64,000 bases of DNA from Pseudomonas sp. DNDY-54. GTDB taxonomy: Bacteria > Pseudomonadota > Gammaproteobacteria > Pseudomonadales > Pseudomonadaceae. This document shows positions 7,910-16,461 of the stretch, piece after piece (within the stretch, counting starts at the first letter, position 1; the number at the start of each line of letters is the position of its first letter). The position numbers and the translations under genes were made by a program. The notes beneath the pieces were generated by a model, which had not been told where the DNA came from, did no database searches, and saw only the letters and a list, made by a program, of their open reading frames with translations. The stretch lies in NCBI RefSeq assembly GCF_019880365.1, contig NZ_CP082271.1, positions 4,154,001 through 4,218,000 on the forward strand. Direction: 5' to 3'.

Positions 7910-9619
7910 ATGATATCCAGCGACCCAGCAATGTCCCCTATTGAACTGCCACAGACGTCCGATCAGGAGGCCCTCAGGTTTGGCTCCTTCGTGCTTTTTC
8001 CTCAGCGTTACCTGCTCCTCAAACAGGGCGAGCCTGTTGCGCTCGGCAGCCGCGCGCTCGAGCTGCTGATCGCCCTGACATCGCGCCCGGGGGAATTGCT
8101 GGAGAAGTCGGAGCTGATGACCCGCGCCTGGCCCCGCGTCATCGTTGAAGAGTGCAACCTTCGCGCCCAGATTGTCGCCCTGCGCCGGACCTTGCGAGAG
8201 CCCGATGCCGGCGAATGCATCGCCACCGTGCCGGGGCGGGGGTACCGATTCATTGCCCCAGTTCATGCCCACAAAGAATGGCCTTCGGCTTCCTCGCTTT
8301 CGCTGAATACGCAACCGGCGCCGCGATTGATGAGCGAAGCCATCGGCCGTGAGCCCGTCATCACTGGGCTCTGCTCACAACTTGAACAGGGCGGCCTGAT
8401 TACCCTTGTCGGCTCGGGAGGTGTCGGGAAAAGCGCCATCGCTCTGGCTGTTCATGATCGCCTGGTCACGCTGTCCCCTGACAACGCGATATATGTAGAT
8501 CTGTCGCACACCCCGACGCCTCCCGACGTGCATGCGCTGCTCGGCCATGTGCTTGGGGTGGCCGCGAGCGATGGGCAGGTCCGGCCGCCAGCGCCTGCGG
8601 TGCAGACTCGAGGCCTGACGCTGGTGCTCGACAATTGCGAGGAGGCGCTAGACGCCACTGCCGAGTTGGTGGAGACGCTGCTAAGACAGGTACCCGGCTG
8701 CGCCATCCTCGCCACCAGCCGTGAGCCGCTGCGTGCCGAAGGTGAGCAGGTACAGCGGCTGGAGCCGCTCGAGCTGCCGGCCACGGACATCGGTGCAAGC
8801 GCGGAACAGGTGCTGGGCCATTCGGCGATCCGCCTGTTCATCGAACGGGTAAAGCGTCACGACGCGGGATTCGTGTTAGGCGAGGAGGACCTCGTCGCGG
8901 TCGTAGGGATCTGCCGGATGCTCGAAGGCATGCCACTGGATATCGAGCTTGCGGCGGCACGCGTGTCTACCTTTGGCCTGGCTGCGCTGGAAGAGCTGTT
9001 GAGCGGTGATTTCCGCCTGCAGATGGAAGGCCGCCGCACGGCGCCGCCCAGGCATCGCTCCCTGCGTGCAAGCGCCGACTGGTGCTATCAGCGGCTCACC
9101 CTGCATCAGCAGTCCATGCTGCGTCTGGTTGCCGTGTTCAATGGCAACTTCACGCTGAAGGCGGTACGCGCAATTTCGAGGGGTGACCCGCGATTCAAGG
9201 ATGTGGATCCACTGCAACTGGTCGAGGATCTGGTGGACAAGTCGCTGCTGATCGCCCAGCGGGACGCGGCAGAGCGTCATTACCGGATGCCTTCGACAAC
9301 ACGCATCTACGCCATGCGCAAGCTCGAGGAGGAAGGCGGGGTCGAACGCATCATTGCGCGCCACGCCGCCTACGCGCTGGCCGTGGTCAAGGAGGCTGCC
9401 AATCAGCTGGACGCCGTCGCACCGGATGCCTGGAAAAGCCTGTATGGCGCCGAGAGCGACACCGTGCGTTCGGCACTGGCCTGGGCCTGGTCCCCCCAGG
9501 GCAACCAGTCGCTGGGCCTTGATCTGACGCTGGCAGCGCTCGGTCTGCGACCGCAGCATGTGGCGATGCCGCAGCAGCCACGGGAGGCCTCGCCGCGTCA
9601 TCTCAGGGTGTTGCGCTAA
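7910..9619 (+). CDS. Winged-helix / STAND-ATPase transcriptional regulator, probably controlling the T3SS
   Basis: A 569-residue protein. Residues about 20-105 form a CadC/OmpR/HilA-type winged helix (FGSFVLFPQRYLLL, ALELLIALTSRPGELLEKSELM, VPGRGYRFIAP). From about 140 there is a STAND/NB-ARC-like ATPase with Walker A VGSGGVGKSAIAL, Walker B LTLVLDNCEEALD and the ILATSREPLRAEGE sensor region. It then enters helical sequence (HRSLRASADWCYQRL). Homologues usually go on for several hundred residues of TPR-like sensor. Here the protein ends about 40 residues after the LAWAWSPQGN motif with a Pro/Arg-rich tail, so it may be truncated. ATG 7910 has GGGAAA upstream. It converges on sctU with 6 bases between. 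Confidence 0.8.
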   Translation: MISSDPAMSPIELPQTSDQEALRFGSFVLFPQRYLLLKQGEPVALGSRALELLIALTSRPGELLEKSELMTRAWPRVIVEECNLRAQIVALRRTLREPDAGECIATVPGRGYRFIAPVHAHKEWPSASSLSLNTQPAPRLMSEAIGREPVITGLCSQLEQGGLITLVGSGGVGKSAIALAVHDRLVTLSPDNAIYVDLSHTPTPPDVHALLGHVLGVAASDGQVRPPAPAVQTRGLTLVLDNCEEALDATAELVETLLRQVPGCAILATSREPLRAEGEQVQRLEPLELPATDIGASAEQVLGHSAIRLFIERVKRHDAGFVLGEEDLVAVVGICRMLEGMPLDIELAAARVSTFGLAALEELLSGDFRLQMEGRRTAPPRHRSLRASADWCYQRLTLHQQSMLRLVAVFNGNFTLKAVRAISRGDPRFKDVDPLQLVEDLVDKSLLIAQRDAAERHYRMPSTTRIYAMRKLEEEGGVERIIARHAAYALAVVKEAANQLDAVAPDAWKSLYGAESDTVRSALAWAWSPQGNQSLGLDLTLAALGLRPQHVAMPQQPREASPRHLRVLR

Positions 9620-9625
9620 GCGTGA

Positions 9626-10684
9626 TCAGATCAGCCGCGCTGCCACCAGGGCATCCGCGACGGCCTGGAAAACATTCGCAGGTATGGGGTCACCGGCCAC
9701 GGTGCGCTTGCCGATCCGCTCAGCCAGCTGCGCGTCGCTGAACCGCGGCACCTGCAACTGCGCTGACTGCGCCAGCAGCTGCGCCGTGTTGCCAGGCGAG
9801 GCCGAGCAGACCACCACCGGTACCGGCGTTTCACCTCGAACATAACGCACGCCCACCAGCCAGCCATCTTCCGTACCGATCATCAGGCTCGCGTTTTCAA
9901 GGCCTGTCCGGCGGCTGGACAGCCCCTGCATTTCGCGCATAAGCCGCTGCCGCTCACGCTTGATCAGCGGGTCTCCATCAATGTCCTTGCGCTCGCGTTT
10001 TTGCTCACTCCAGGTCATCCGCATCTCGCGCCGGAACAGCCAGCGCTGCAGCAGCAGATCCAGCCCACCGAGCGCGAGATAGGCAATCAGCACCGTCACC
10101 ACCAGTGGGATCAGCAGTTGATAAGCCACCGACACCATGCAGTCGGTGCCGCAGCGCGACGACCCCATCAGCGCCTGCAAGCCGGATTTTCCGACCACGA
10201 ACAGGGCGACGGACAACAGGCTCACCTTAATCAGAGCCTTGAGCACTTCGATCAGGCTGCGCATGGAGAAGATCCGCTTGAAGCCGTCCACCGGATTGAT
10301 CCGCTTGAAGTCCGGTTTGATCGGCTCCCCGCTGAACACCACGCCGCGCATGGTGACGATATTGGTGAGCACTGCGCATCCCACCGTCACCGCCAGGATC
10401 GGTAGCGCGGTCGCCAGCAGCAGGCGCTCGGCCATCTCCAGCAGGCGCGGCCAGACATCGTCGAAGGGCTCGACATAAAGTTGGGCAGCCAGGTCGAACA
10501 GCGCGCGAACCTGTGCTTCGGCAGCGGGCAGCATGATCGCTACCGTCAGCGTGCAGCCGAGCAGGGTCATGGCCGTGACCATGTCCTGGCTTTTCGAAAC
10601 CTGGCCCCTCTTGCGCGCGTCACGCAGCTTCTTGTCAGAAGGCGGCAGCGTCTTCTCTTCGCTGTCACTCTGCTGCCCGGCCAT
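9626..10684 (-). CDS. sctU: T3SS export gate/switch protein SctU (YscU/FlhB family) lacking NPTH
   Basis: A 352-residue inner-membrane export-apparatus protein and last gene of the leftward T3SS run. The N-terminus SEEKTLPPSDKKLRDARKRGQV is typical. Four membrane segments follow up to about residue 215, then the cytosolic domain (EQKRERKDIDGDPLIKRERQRL). Where the family has the self-cleaving NPTH before the V.Y.RGETP segment, this protein reads T271-E272-D273-G274 (bases 9863-9874). The flanking alignment (LMIG before, WLVGVRYVRGETPVPVVV after) is clear, so this is substitution, not misalignment. Autocleavage as in YscU is therefore not expected. Confidence 0.95.
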   Translation of the reverse strand: MAGQQSDSEEKTLPPSDKKLRDARKRGQVSKSQDMVTAMTLLGCTLTVAIMLPAAEAQVRALFDLAAQLYVEPFDDVWPRLLEMAERLLLATALPILAVTVGCAVLTNIVTMRGVVFSGEPIKPDFKRINPVDGFKRIFSMRSLIEVLKALIKVSLLSVALFVVGKSGLQALMGSSRCGTDCMVSVAYQLLIPLVVTVLIAYLALGGLDLLLQRWLFRREMRMTWSEQKRERKDIDGDPLIKRERQRLMREMQGLSSRRTGLENASLMIGTEDGWLVGVRYVRGETPVPVVVCSASPGNTAQLLAQSAQLQVPRFSDAQLAERIGKRTVAGDPIPANVFQAVADALVAARLI

Positions 10685-10686
10685 GC

Positions 10687-11499
10687 TCAGCCACCTCCGG
10701 ACAATGTTTTGAGCATTTCGACGGTGCCACGGAATTCAGCCAGCTGCTCGAGCATCAGCGGGATCAGGAAGGTGCAATAGATCACCATCAGGAAGGCGAA
10801 GATCAGGTTCTTCACCGACAGGGACAGGTCGAAAATATTCATCTGCGGCGCCATCCGGCACAGGTACGCCAGCATCACATCGGCCACCAGCAGGGCCAAG
10901 ATCAACGGCGCCACCATCAACACCCCGATACGCATCACCTGATCGAGAATGGCCAGCAGCGCTTCCAGCGCCGAGGCGGCGATGACGGGCGTAAAGGCGG
11001 TGACCGGCCACAGGCTGTAGCTGTGGTAGAAGCCATCGACCATCAGGATGAACCCGCCGGACATGAAGAACAGAGTGATCAGCGTGACGCTCAGCAAGGT
11101 TGATGTCACCCCGCTCTCCTCCGATCCGAGCGGTTCGACAAGCTGCGCCATGGTCGAACCGCGTTGCAGGTCGACCAATTCTCCGGCCAGCTCGGCGGCC
11201 CAGAACGGAATACCGAACAGCAGGCCGATGGTCACCCCGATCAGCAGCTCCTTGATCATCAGGCCGGCCAGAAACAGCCCGCCGTAATCACGCAAGGTGG
11301 TGAGTTCGGTAAACACCGGCAGCAGCATCGGCACTGACACCACCACCGCGACACAGCTGCGCAGCATCCCCGTCAGGCCCAGACGATTGAAGGCCGGGGT
11401 GATCATGATCATGCCCAGCGCGCGGGATGCCGCGAGCCCTGAAGCGGCGATGAGCGGATAGGCCACTTCGAGAAAACTCAGGCCCAGTTCGGCATCCAT
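10687..11499 (-). CDS. sctT: T3SS export apparatus protein SctT (YscT/FliR family)
   Basis: A 270-residue membrane protein with about six hydrophobic segments. It carries the family features SRALGMIMITPAFNR in the first third and LLFGIPFWAAELAGELVDLQRG, and ends in LMLEQLAEFRGTVEML. With SctR and SctS it forms the export-gate cone in the inner membrane. Two bases separate its stop from the sctU start; 14 bases separate it from sctS. Confidence 0.95.
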   Translation of the reverse strand: MDAELGLSFLEVAYPLIAASGLAASRALGMIMITPAFNRLGLTGMLRSCVAVVVSVPMLLPVFTELTTLRDYGGLFLAGLMIKELLIGVTIGLLFGIPFWAAELAGELVDLQRGSTMAQLVEPLGSEESGVTSTLLSVTLITLFFMSGGFILMVDGFYHSYSLWPVTAFTPVIAASALEALLAILDQVMRIGVLMVAPLILALLVADVMLAYLCRMAPQMNIFDLSLSVKNLIFAFLMVIYCTFLIPLMLEQLAEFRGTVEMLKTLSGGG

Positions 11500-11513
11500 C
11501 GCCGGGCGTCCGC

Positions 11514-11783
11514 CTACCGGGTCCAGGCCGGAAAGTTATCCAGCACATGGTTGGCCAGCGAGACCACCTGACCAGCCAGCAGTGGGCCGACGAAGATCAC
11601 CACCAGCAGAACCACCACCAGCTTCACCGCCTGCGGCAGCGTCTGGTCCTGGATCTGGGTCAGCGCCTGGAACAGGCCGACACCCAGCCCGATCACGATG
11701 GCCGCGCCGAGTACCGGGGCCGACAGCAGCAGCACCGTGACCAGTGCCTGCTTCATCAGGGTGAGGAAAATGTCCTGTCCCAT
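11514..11783 (-). CDS. sctS: T3SS export apparatus protein SctS (YscS/FliQ family)
   Basis: An 89-residue protein with two membrane helices, the usual size. It has the family core IVIGLGVGLFQALTQIQDQTL between the helices and VVLLVVIFVGPLLAG in the second. It is a small subunit of the SctRST export gate. It starts 6 bases after the sctR stop. Confidence 0.95.
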   Translation of the reverse strand: MGQDIFLTLMKQALVTVLLLSAPVLGAAIVIGLGVGLFQALTQIQDQTLPQAVKLVVVLLVVIFVGPLLAGQVVSLANHVLDNFPAWTR

Positions 11784-11789
11784 CGGTTT

Positions 11790-12452
11790 CTACCCCACGC
11801 CGCCATAGCTCAATATCAGCCCGTGCATCAGGCGCGACCAGCCGCTGACAGCCACGAACAGGAAGATCTTCAAAGGAATCGAGATGAGCGTCGGCGAGAC
11901 CATCATCATCCCCATCGCCATGAGCACGTTGGCCACCAACAGGTCGATCACCAGAAAGGGGATATACAGTAGGAAGCCAATCTCGAAGGCGCGCGTCAGC
12001 TCGGAGCTGACGAAGGCGGGGATGAGCACCGTCAGGTCATCGTCCCGAAGATTGGCTCGCGCCTGCTCGGACCAGACGCTCTCGGTGGCATGCATGAAGA
12101 AACTTCGCTCATCCGGATTGGCGAAACGCGACAGGTGCGCCTGCAGTGGCGTGCGCAGTGCCTCGCCCAGATCGCGGAGCTCTTCGGGCCGCTCCAATGT
12201 GATCGAGCGACCTTCGATCTCCTGATACATCTCGCCCATCAGCGGCGAGGTCACGTAGACCGCCAGAATCAGCGCGATGCCATAAAGCACCAGATTGGGC
12301 GGCGTCTGCTGCACCCCCAGCGCATTGCGGATGAGAAACAGCACCACCGAAATCTTCAGGAAACCGGTGAGCGTTACCACGGCCAGCGGGATCAGCCCGA
12401 TGGTCGAGACCACCAGGATGATTTCCAGCAGGTTCGGCTGATAGTCGGTCAT
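11790..12452 (-). CDS. sctR: T3SS export apparatus protein SctR (YscR/FliP family)
   Basis: A 220-residue protein starting MTDYQPNLLEIIL, with four membrane helices. Diagnostic segments are TLTGFLKISVVLFLIRNALGVQQTPPN, FVSSELTRAFEIGFLLYIPFLVIDLLVANVL (pieces of it) and MGMMMVSPTLISIPLKI. The ATG at 12452 overlaps the sctQ stop as ATGA, which rules out the longer frame starting at 12641. It is the core pentamer of the export gate. Confidence 0.96.
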   Translation of the reverse strand: MTDYQPNLLEIILVVSTIGLIPLAVVTLTGFLKISVVLFLIRNALGVQQTPPNLVLYGIALILAVYVTSPLMGEMYQEIEGRSITLERPEELRDLGEALRTPLQAHLSRFANPDERSFFMHATESVWSEQARANLRDDDLTVLIPAFVSSELTRAFEIGFLLYIPFLVIDLLVANVLMAMGMMMVSPTLISIPLKIFLFVAVSGWSRLMHGLILSYGGVG

Positions 12453-12706
12453 GACTCGGTGAATTGAGTCAGGCGAACGCCCAATCCGGCGCCGATACGC
12501 ACCAGTTCGCCACGCCCGATGCGCCGGCCATTGACCATCAGCTCGACTGCCTCGGTTTCGCTGCCCGGCAGTTCCAGCACGCTGCCCTCGCCGAGAGATT
12601 GCAACTGCACGAGACTCAGCTCCAGCGTGCCCAGCCGGCACTCCACCCTGATGGGCAGGTCATCCAGTGCCGCAGGCCCAGTCTGCTCGCCGTCTATCCG
12701 GTTCAT
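12449..12706 (-). CDS. Internal translation product SctQ-C
   Basis: An in-frame ATG at 12706 inside sctQ is preceded by AGGAG with 6 bases of spacing, as good as any start in the operon. It would yield an 85-residue protein (MNRIDGEQTGPAALDDLP...) holding just the C-terminal SpoA domain. In Yersinia, Salmonella SPI-2 and other T3SS a similar short SctQ-C is made and is needed in the sorting platform. Expression here is inferred from the ribosome-binding site only. Confidence 0.65.
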   Translation of the reverse strand: MNRIDGEQTGPAALDDLPIRVECRLGTLELSLVQLQSLGEGSVLELPGSETEAVELMVNGRRIGRGELVRIGAGLGVRLTQFTES

Positions 12707-13471
12707 CGGTTGCTCCTTGTTCGGGTCAAAGGTCACCAGGGTTTCCAGCACGCACAGGCTGCCGTTCTCACGCCGTGCCCTGGCCCGCCTCGTGCCCTCG
12801 AGTTCAAGCAGCAGGTCCGCTGCGTGCGGGCGTTCCAGCATCAGCACGTCACCGGGCCGCAGGCTGTGCAGCTCGGCCAATGTCAGCCACTGCCAGCCGA
12901 CCTGTACGGCGAGTGGGACACGCACGGCAGGCAGGGGATGTGGCGCCTCGGCAAGATGGGCGTCTTGCAACGCGGCGACGGCCTCGGCGAGGTGGGGGGT
13001 CAGTTCCAGGATTGCCGGTTCGGCAGGCTGTTCGCCGAGCGCAACGTCCAGGTGCAGCGACAGTGAAGCGGGCAGCGCAACCGGTTCGACCAGCCTGACC
13101 GCCTCGCCCAGGTGCTCTTCCAGCGGGGCAATGAGCTCCAGCAGCGCCCATTCAAGCAGCAGCGCTTGTGCCGGTGCGGACAACGCTGCGAAGGGGCCGC
13201 TCAGCCGCAGCGGTTCCAGCACTCGCTGCACCAGGCGAGCCGATAATTGCAATCGTCCGTTCGCTTCACCGACGCGCAAGCCGATATCGACCCATTCATC
13301 AGCGGTTGTCCGCGCTGGCTGCCAGTCGATCCGCAGCGGCTGCCCACCCCACTGCCCTCTCCAGCCCTGGCGCCGCCTTAGGAGCCGATTGCGCATCGCC
13401 AGCGTTTGCGCCGCGACCCGCTCGAAATCAGCCGGACCGACTGTCGTCGTCGGAACCTGCAGGCCATTCAT
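12449..13471 (-). CDS. sctQ: T3SS cytoplasmic (C-ring/sorting platform) protein SctQ
   Basis: A 340-residue SctQ. The C-terminal SpoA (FliM/FliN) domain covers about residues 265-338 (LPIRVECRLGTLELSLVQL, VELMVNGRRIGRGELVRI, LGVRLTQ). An earlier, weaker SpoA-like segment lies around 200-250 (WQWLTLAELHSLRPGDVLMLE). The N-terminal half is Arg/Leu-rich and poorly conserved, as usual. It overlaps sctO at its start and sctR at its end by 4 bases each. An internal ATG at 12706 with its own AGGAG probably also gives a short SctQ-C. Confidence 0.9.
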   Translation of the reverse strand: MNGLQVPTTTVGPADFERVAAQTLAMRNRLLRRRQGWRGQWGGQPLRIDWQPARTTADEWVDIGLRVGEANGRLQLSARLVQRVLEPLRLSGPFAALSAPAQALLLEWALLELIAPLEEHLGEAVRLVEPVALPASLSLHLDVALGEQPAEPAILELTPHLAEAVAALQDAHLAEAPHPLPAVRVPLAVQVGWQWLTLAELHSLRPGDVLMLERPHAADLLLELEGTRRARARRENGSLCVLETLVTFDPNKEQPMNRIDGEQTGPAALDDLPIRVECRLGTLELSLVQLQSLGEGSVLELPGSETEAVELMVNGRRIGRGELVRIGAGLGVRLTQFTES

Positions 13472-13950
13472 TCCATGCCTCCTGGCAGGACCGGCCGGCT
13501 GTCATCACCCAAGCTTTCCTCGCGTACCTCGGCGGCGCGCCGGTCGCTGAGCTGTTGCTGACGCAACAGCGGCTCCAGCGCTTCGCACTGGCGCTGCCGG
13601 TTGTACAACTGGCGTTGCAGGTCGTTCCGACGCTCATCTTCAGCACCCACCCGGGCTTCGGCCTCCAGCAGCTTGCTGGCGAGCAGGCTGCGCCAGGCCT
13701 CGAATTCGTCCAGGGTGTCGAGTGCGGTCTGGCAGGTGGCAACCGGTAGCGCACCGGCACAGAGCAGCCGCTGCAGTTCGTCCGCCTTCTCCTGAACCAG
13801 CGCATCGGCAGCCCGAGCCTCATCCCGTGCCTGTTGCAAGGCGCTCATTGCCTGCTCGTAACGCTGCTGCTGCACGGCCAATGCATGGGCCGCACGCCGT
13901 TCGCGCAACTGACGCAGATCGCGTAACTGCGCTATCGCCAGCACGTTCAT
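13468..13950 (-). CDS. sctO: T3SS stalk protein SctO (YscO/HrpO/Y4yJ family)
   Basis: A 160-residue, highly charged protein that is almost entirely coiled coil (RQLRERRAAHALAVQQQRYEQ and on). It sits between the ATPase and sctQ, the standard SctO position. SctO links the ATPase hexamer to SctV, like FliJ. Family sequences are weakly conserved, so the call rests on size, coiled coil and position. It overlaps sctN and sctQ by 4 bases each. No SctP ruler gene lies between it and sctQ. Confidence 0.82.
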   Translation of the reverse strand: MNVLAIAQLRDLRQLRERRAAHALAVQQQRYEQAMSALQQARDEARAADALVQEKADELQRLLCAGALPVATCQTALDTLDEFEAWRSLLASKLLEAEARVGAEDERRNDLQRQLYNRQRQCEALEPLLRQQQLSDRRAAEVREESLGDDSRPVLPGGME

Positions 13951-15266
13951 GCGAGCACCTCACGCAGGTGCTGCAGGCTTTGGCCTGCCGTGCAGGCTTC
14001 GTCTTCGCGCTGGCGCAGGAAATCGTCGATCGCGTCGCGGCGGGCAATGGCTTCGTCCGCCAGCGGGTCGCTACCCGGCAGATAGTCGCCGGTACGCAGC
14101 AGCAGTTCGACCTCGCCATGGCGGGCCAGCAACCGTCGCAAATGACCGGCGAGGCGACGTTGCTCGGCGTCCACTACCTGATCCATCAACCGGCTCCGGC
14201 TTTGCAGCACGTCGATGGCGGGGAAGTGGTTGCGCTGCGCCAGCTCGGCGCTGAGGACCAGGTGGCCATCCAGGATCGACCGGACTTCCTCCGCCACCGG
14301 ATCATGCTCGGCATCGCCTTCGGTCAGTACCGTGTACAGCGCAGTGATGCTGCCCCGCGCCCCCGGCCCACTGCGTTCCAGCAGGCGCGGCAGCGCGGAG
14401 AACAGCGACGGTGGGTACCCGCGACGAGTCGGCGGCTCGCCAACTGCCAGGCCGATTTCACGCTGTGCACGGGCGAAACGCGTGAGGCTGTCGAGCAACA
14501 GCAACACGTGACGACCCTGATCGCGGTGGTACTCGGCCTGGGCCGTCGCCACCAGCGCCGCCTTGACGCGCTCGGTCGCCGGCCGGTCCGACGTGGCGAC
14601 CACCGCCACCGTCCGCGCCCTGGCCTGCTGGTCCAGATGCACATCCAGCAACTCACGCACTTCGCGCCCGCGCTCGCCGATCAGCCCGATGACCACCACA
14701 TCCGCCTTGCAGCCACGCAGAATCGCCGCCAGCAGCGAGGATTTGCCCGCCCCCGCCGGCCCGAAGATACCCACCCGCTGACCTCGCGCCACGGTGAGCA
14801 GGCTGTCGATGGCACGGATGCCCAGTGACATCGGTTGGTCGATCAACTGGCGGGCGAAAGGCGCCGGAGGTTCGGCGTGAAGCGGGTAGCGCAACCGCCC
14901 GCTGGGGATGGGAGCCGCACCGTCCAGCGAGACACCGGCGGGGCTGATCACCCGCCCCAGCAGAGCGTCGCCCACCATTACCGCCGGGCTTTCGCCGCTG
15001 GCGATGATTTCCGTACGGGTCGAGAGCCCCTCCAGCGAACCGATGGGCGCAAGAATCGCCTCGTTGCCGTCGACCCCAACCACCTCGGCGGACAGCACGC
15101 CGCCACCGGCCGGGTCCATCAGATGACAGAGTTCGCCAATGCTGACGCCCGGCACGCATGCATGGATCAGCGTGCCGCGTATGCTGCGAATCCGCCCGCG
15201 CAGCGGTCGAGGTTGGGCCTGCTGCAGACGGCCGTGCAATGTTGGCAGTATCTGCGCCAGGCTCAT
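13947..15266 (-). CDS. sctN: T3SS ATPase SctN
   Basis: A 439-residue F1-beta/FliI-like ATPase that unfolds and feeds substrates to the export gate. Walker A GPAGAGKSSLLA is at residues 169-180, the catalytic-glutamate loop GLIGERGREVREL follows at about 194, and Walker B HVLLLLDSLTRFARAQREIGLA (start about 253) comes next. GEPPTRRGYPPSLFSALPRLLERSG is the conserved FliI/SctN segment. The length is normal. ATGA overlaps are present on both sides. Confidence 0.96.
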   Translation of the reverse strand: MSLAQILPTLHGRLQQAQPRPLRGRIRSIRGTLIHACVPGVSIGELCHLMDPAGGGVLSAEVVGVDGNEAILAPIGSLEGLSTRTEIIASGESPAVMVGDALLGRVISPAGVSLDGAAPIPSGRLRYPLHAEPPAPFARQLIDQPMSLGIRAIDSLLTVARGQRVGIFGPAGAGKSSLLAAILRGCKADVVVIGLIGERGREVRELLDVHLDQQARARTVAVVATSDRPATERVKAALVATAQAEYHRDQGRHVLLLLDSLTRFARAQREIGLAVGEPPTRRGYPPSLFSALPRLLERSGPGARGSITALYTVLTEGDAEHDPVAEEVRSILDGHLVLSAELAQRNHFPAIDVLQSRSRLMDQVVDAEQRRLAGHLRRLLARHGEVELLLRTGDYLPGSDPLADEAIARRDAIDDFLRQREDEACTAGQSLQHLREVLA

Positions 15267-15850
15267 GGCGCGGGCTCGGCCGACTGGGGCAACAGCGTCT
15301 CGCGCAATGCCTGCAGTTGCGTTTCCAGGGTCAGCTCGATGCTGGACGCCGCGCTGCTCAGGCGAGCCTGCTCCGGCGCCAGGCTGTCGTCGGCCACAAC
15401 CGTCACGCGATCGGCGAGCACCGATCCGAGGCGCCCATGCGTCGCGTCCACCTGGTCGGGTGCAACGTACAGAATCAGCCCCTGCTGCTCACGAAACGCC
15501 GACAGCGCGCGCTTGGCGGACAGCGCGATGCGCTCGGCGACATCCACATCTCCCAGCACTTCGCGCACCACGGCCAGTGCCAGGTCGGCCAGCCCGCATT
15601 CCAGTCCGGCCAGGTATCGCTCGACCTCATCGGCCGTCGTCGCCAGCAGCCGCGCGGCGTCTTCCAGCCCTTCCTCGCGACCGCGTGCGAAGCCGGCCGC
15701 GCGCGCGTCTTCCTCGATGGTTCGGGTCGCGGCCTGAATGGTGCGAGCTTCTTCCTGCGCAGCCTGCAGAAAGGCGTAGCCGTCGATCCAGGGCTGGACC
15801 GTCTCGCTGCGCAGGATGCGCGGCGCAGGGGCGTCGGGGAGCCCACTCAA
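15263..15850 (-). CDS. sctL: T3SS ATPase regulator SctL (NolV/YscL/FliH family)
   Basis: A 195-residue stator protein that anchors SctN to the sorting platform. The middle is coiled coil with the Gly/Ala pattern GFARGREEGLEDAA. The C-terminal half has ERYLAGLECGLADLALAVVREVLGD and LILYVAPDQVDATHGRLG, typical of FliH/YscL. The best start is TTG at 15850, which overlaps the sctK stop as TTGA and has GAGGAG upstream. A longer frame to 15991 would run deep into sctK. Confidence 0.85.
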   Translation of the reverse strand: MSGLPDAPAPRILRSETVQPWIDGYAFLQAAQEEARTIQAATRTIEEDARAAGFARGREEGLEDAARLLATTADEVERYLAGLECGLADLALAVVREVLGDVDVAERIALSAKRALSAFREQQGLILYVAPDQVDATHGRLGSVLADRVTVVADDSLAPEQARLSSAASSIELTLETQLQALRETLLPQSAEPAP

Positions 15851-16461
15851 CGTGGCCGCTCCTCGAGCAGCGCCTGGGCGATCTGCGGCACCAGAGCAAT
15901 GGCGGCCGCCGAGATTTCCATGTCGCTTTGCGGTATGTCGAAGTACAGCTGCAGCCATCCCTGCAGCGTTTGGGGTCGCGAATGGAACCACGCCGCCACG
16001 CAGGCCTGGCCGTCACGCTCTATGGCGGCAGCGAGCTGTTCGCTATCCAGCAGAAAATCCGCCGCGCCGGCGTGGGCGCGGTGCGCCAGGGCAAAATTAA
16101 ACACGTCTGTCCCCAGGCGTTCCTTCAGGCATTGCACCACCGGGCCGCGAATTTCCCGCGCCAGGGCTGCCGCATGCCACACCGCACCGCAAAGCAGCGG
16201 TAGCCGGGCGAACGCAGGGCCGTCCAGCACCAGCACCGACAGATCGGCACTTTCGCTCAGCTGCTCCAGCGGCGGCAGCCAGAAATGGCGAATCAGCAGT
16301 TGCTGCAGCCGTTCCTCAAACCGGTCGTTATCCAGCATCGCCTGGACCTGGTCCGGCGCCAGCGTGCCGTCGAAGCATTCCGCCACGCATTCAATGCGCG
16401 CACCGTGCAGCGGGCGCGCCAGCCTGCGGCTCCAGCTGGCGTGCAGGGCGGCGCTATTCAT
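15847..16461 (-). CDS. sctK: T3SS sorting-platform protein SctK (NolU-like)
   Basis: A 204-residue protein between sctJ and sctL, the fixed place of SctK. It starts MNSAALHASWSRRLARPLHG. Recognisable features are weak, as is usual for SctK: FEERLQQLLIRHFWLP, CLKERLGTDVFNFALAHR and a late acidic FDIPQSDMEI. The ATG at 16461 overlaps the sctJ stop (ATGA), so upstream in-frame Met codons are rejected. SctK connects the SctD ring to SctQ pods. Confidence 0.75.
   Translation of the reverse strand: MNSAALHASWSRRLARPLHGARIECVAECFDGTLAPDQVQAMLDNDRFEERLQQLLIRHFWLPPLEQLSESADLSVLVLDGPAFARLPLLCGAVWHAAALAREIRGPVVQCLKERLGTDVFNFALAHRAHAGAADFLLDSEQLAAAIERDGQACVAAWFHSRPQTLQGWLQLYFDIPQSDMEISAAAIALVPQIAQALLEERPR

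Noticed and set aside
12519..13550. 343-codon plus-strand frame over sctQ
   Set aside because: Ser/Arg-rich low-complexity translation opposite a conserved T3SS gene; no ribosome-binding site.
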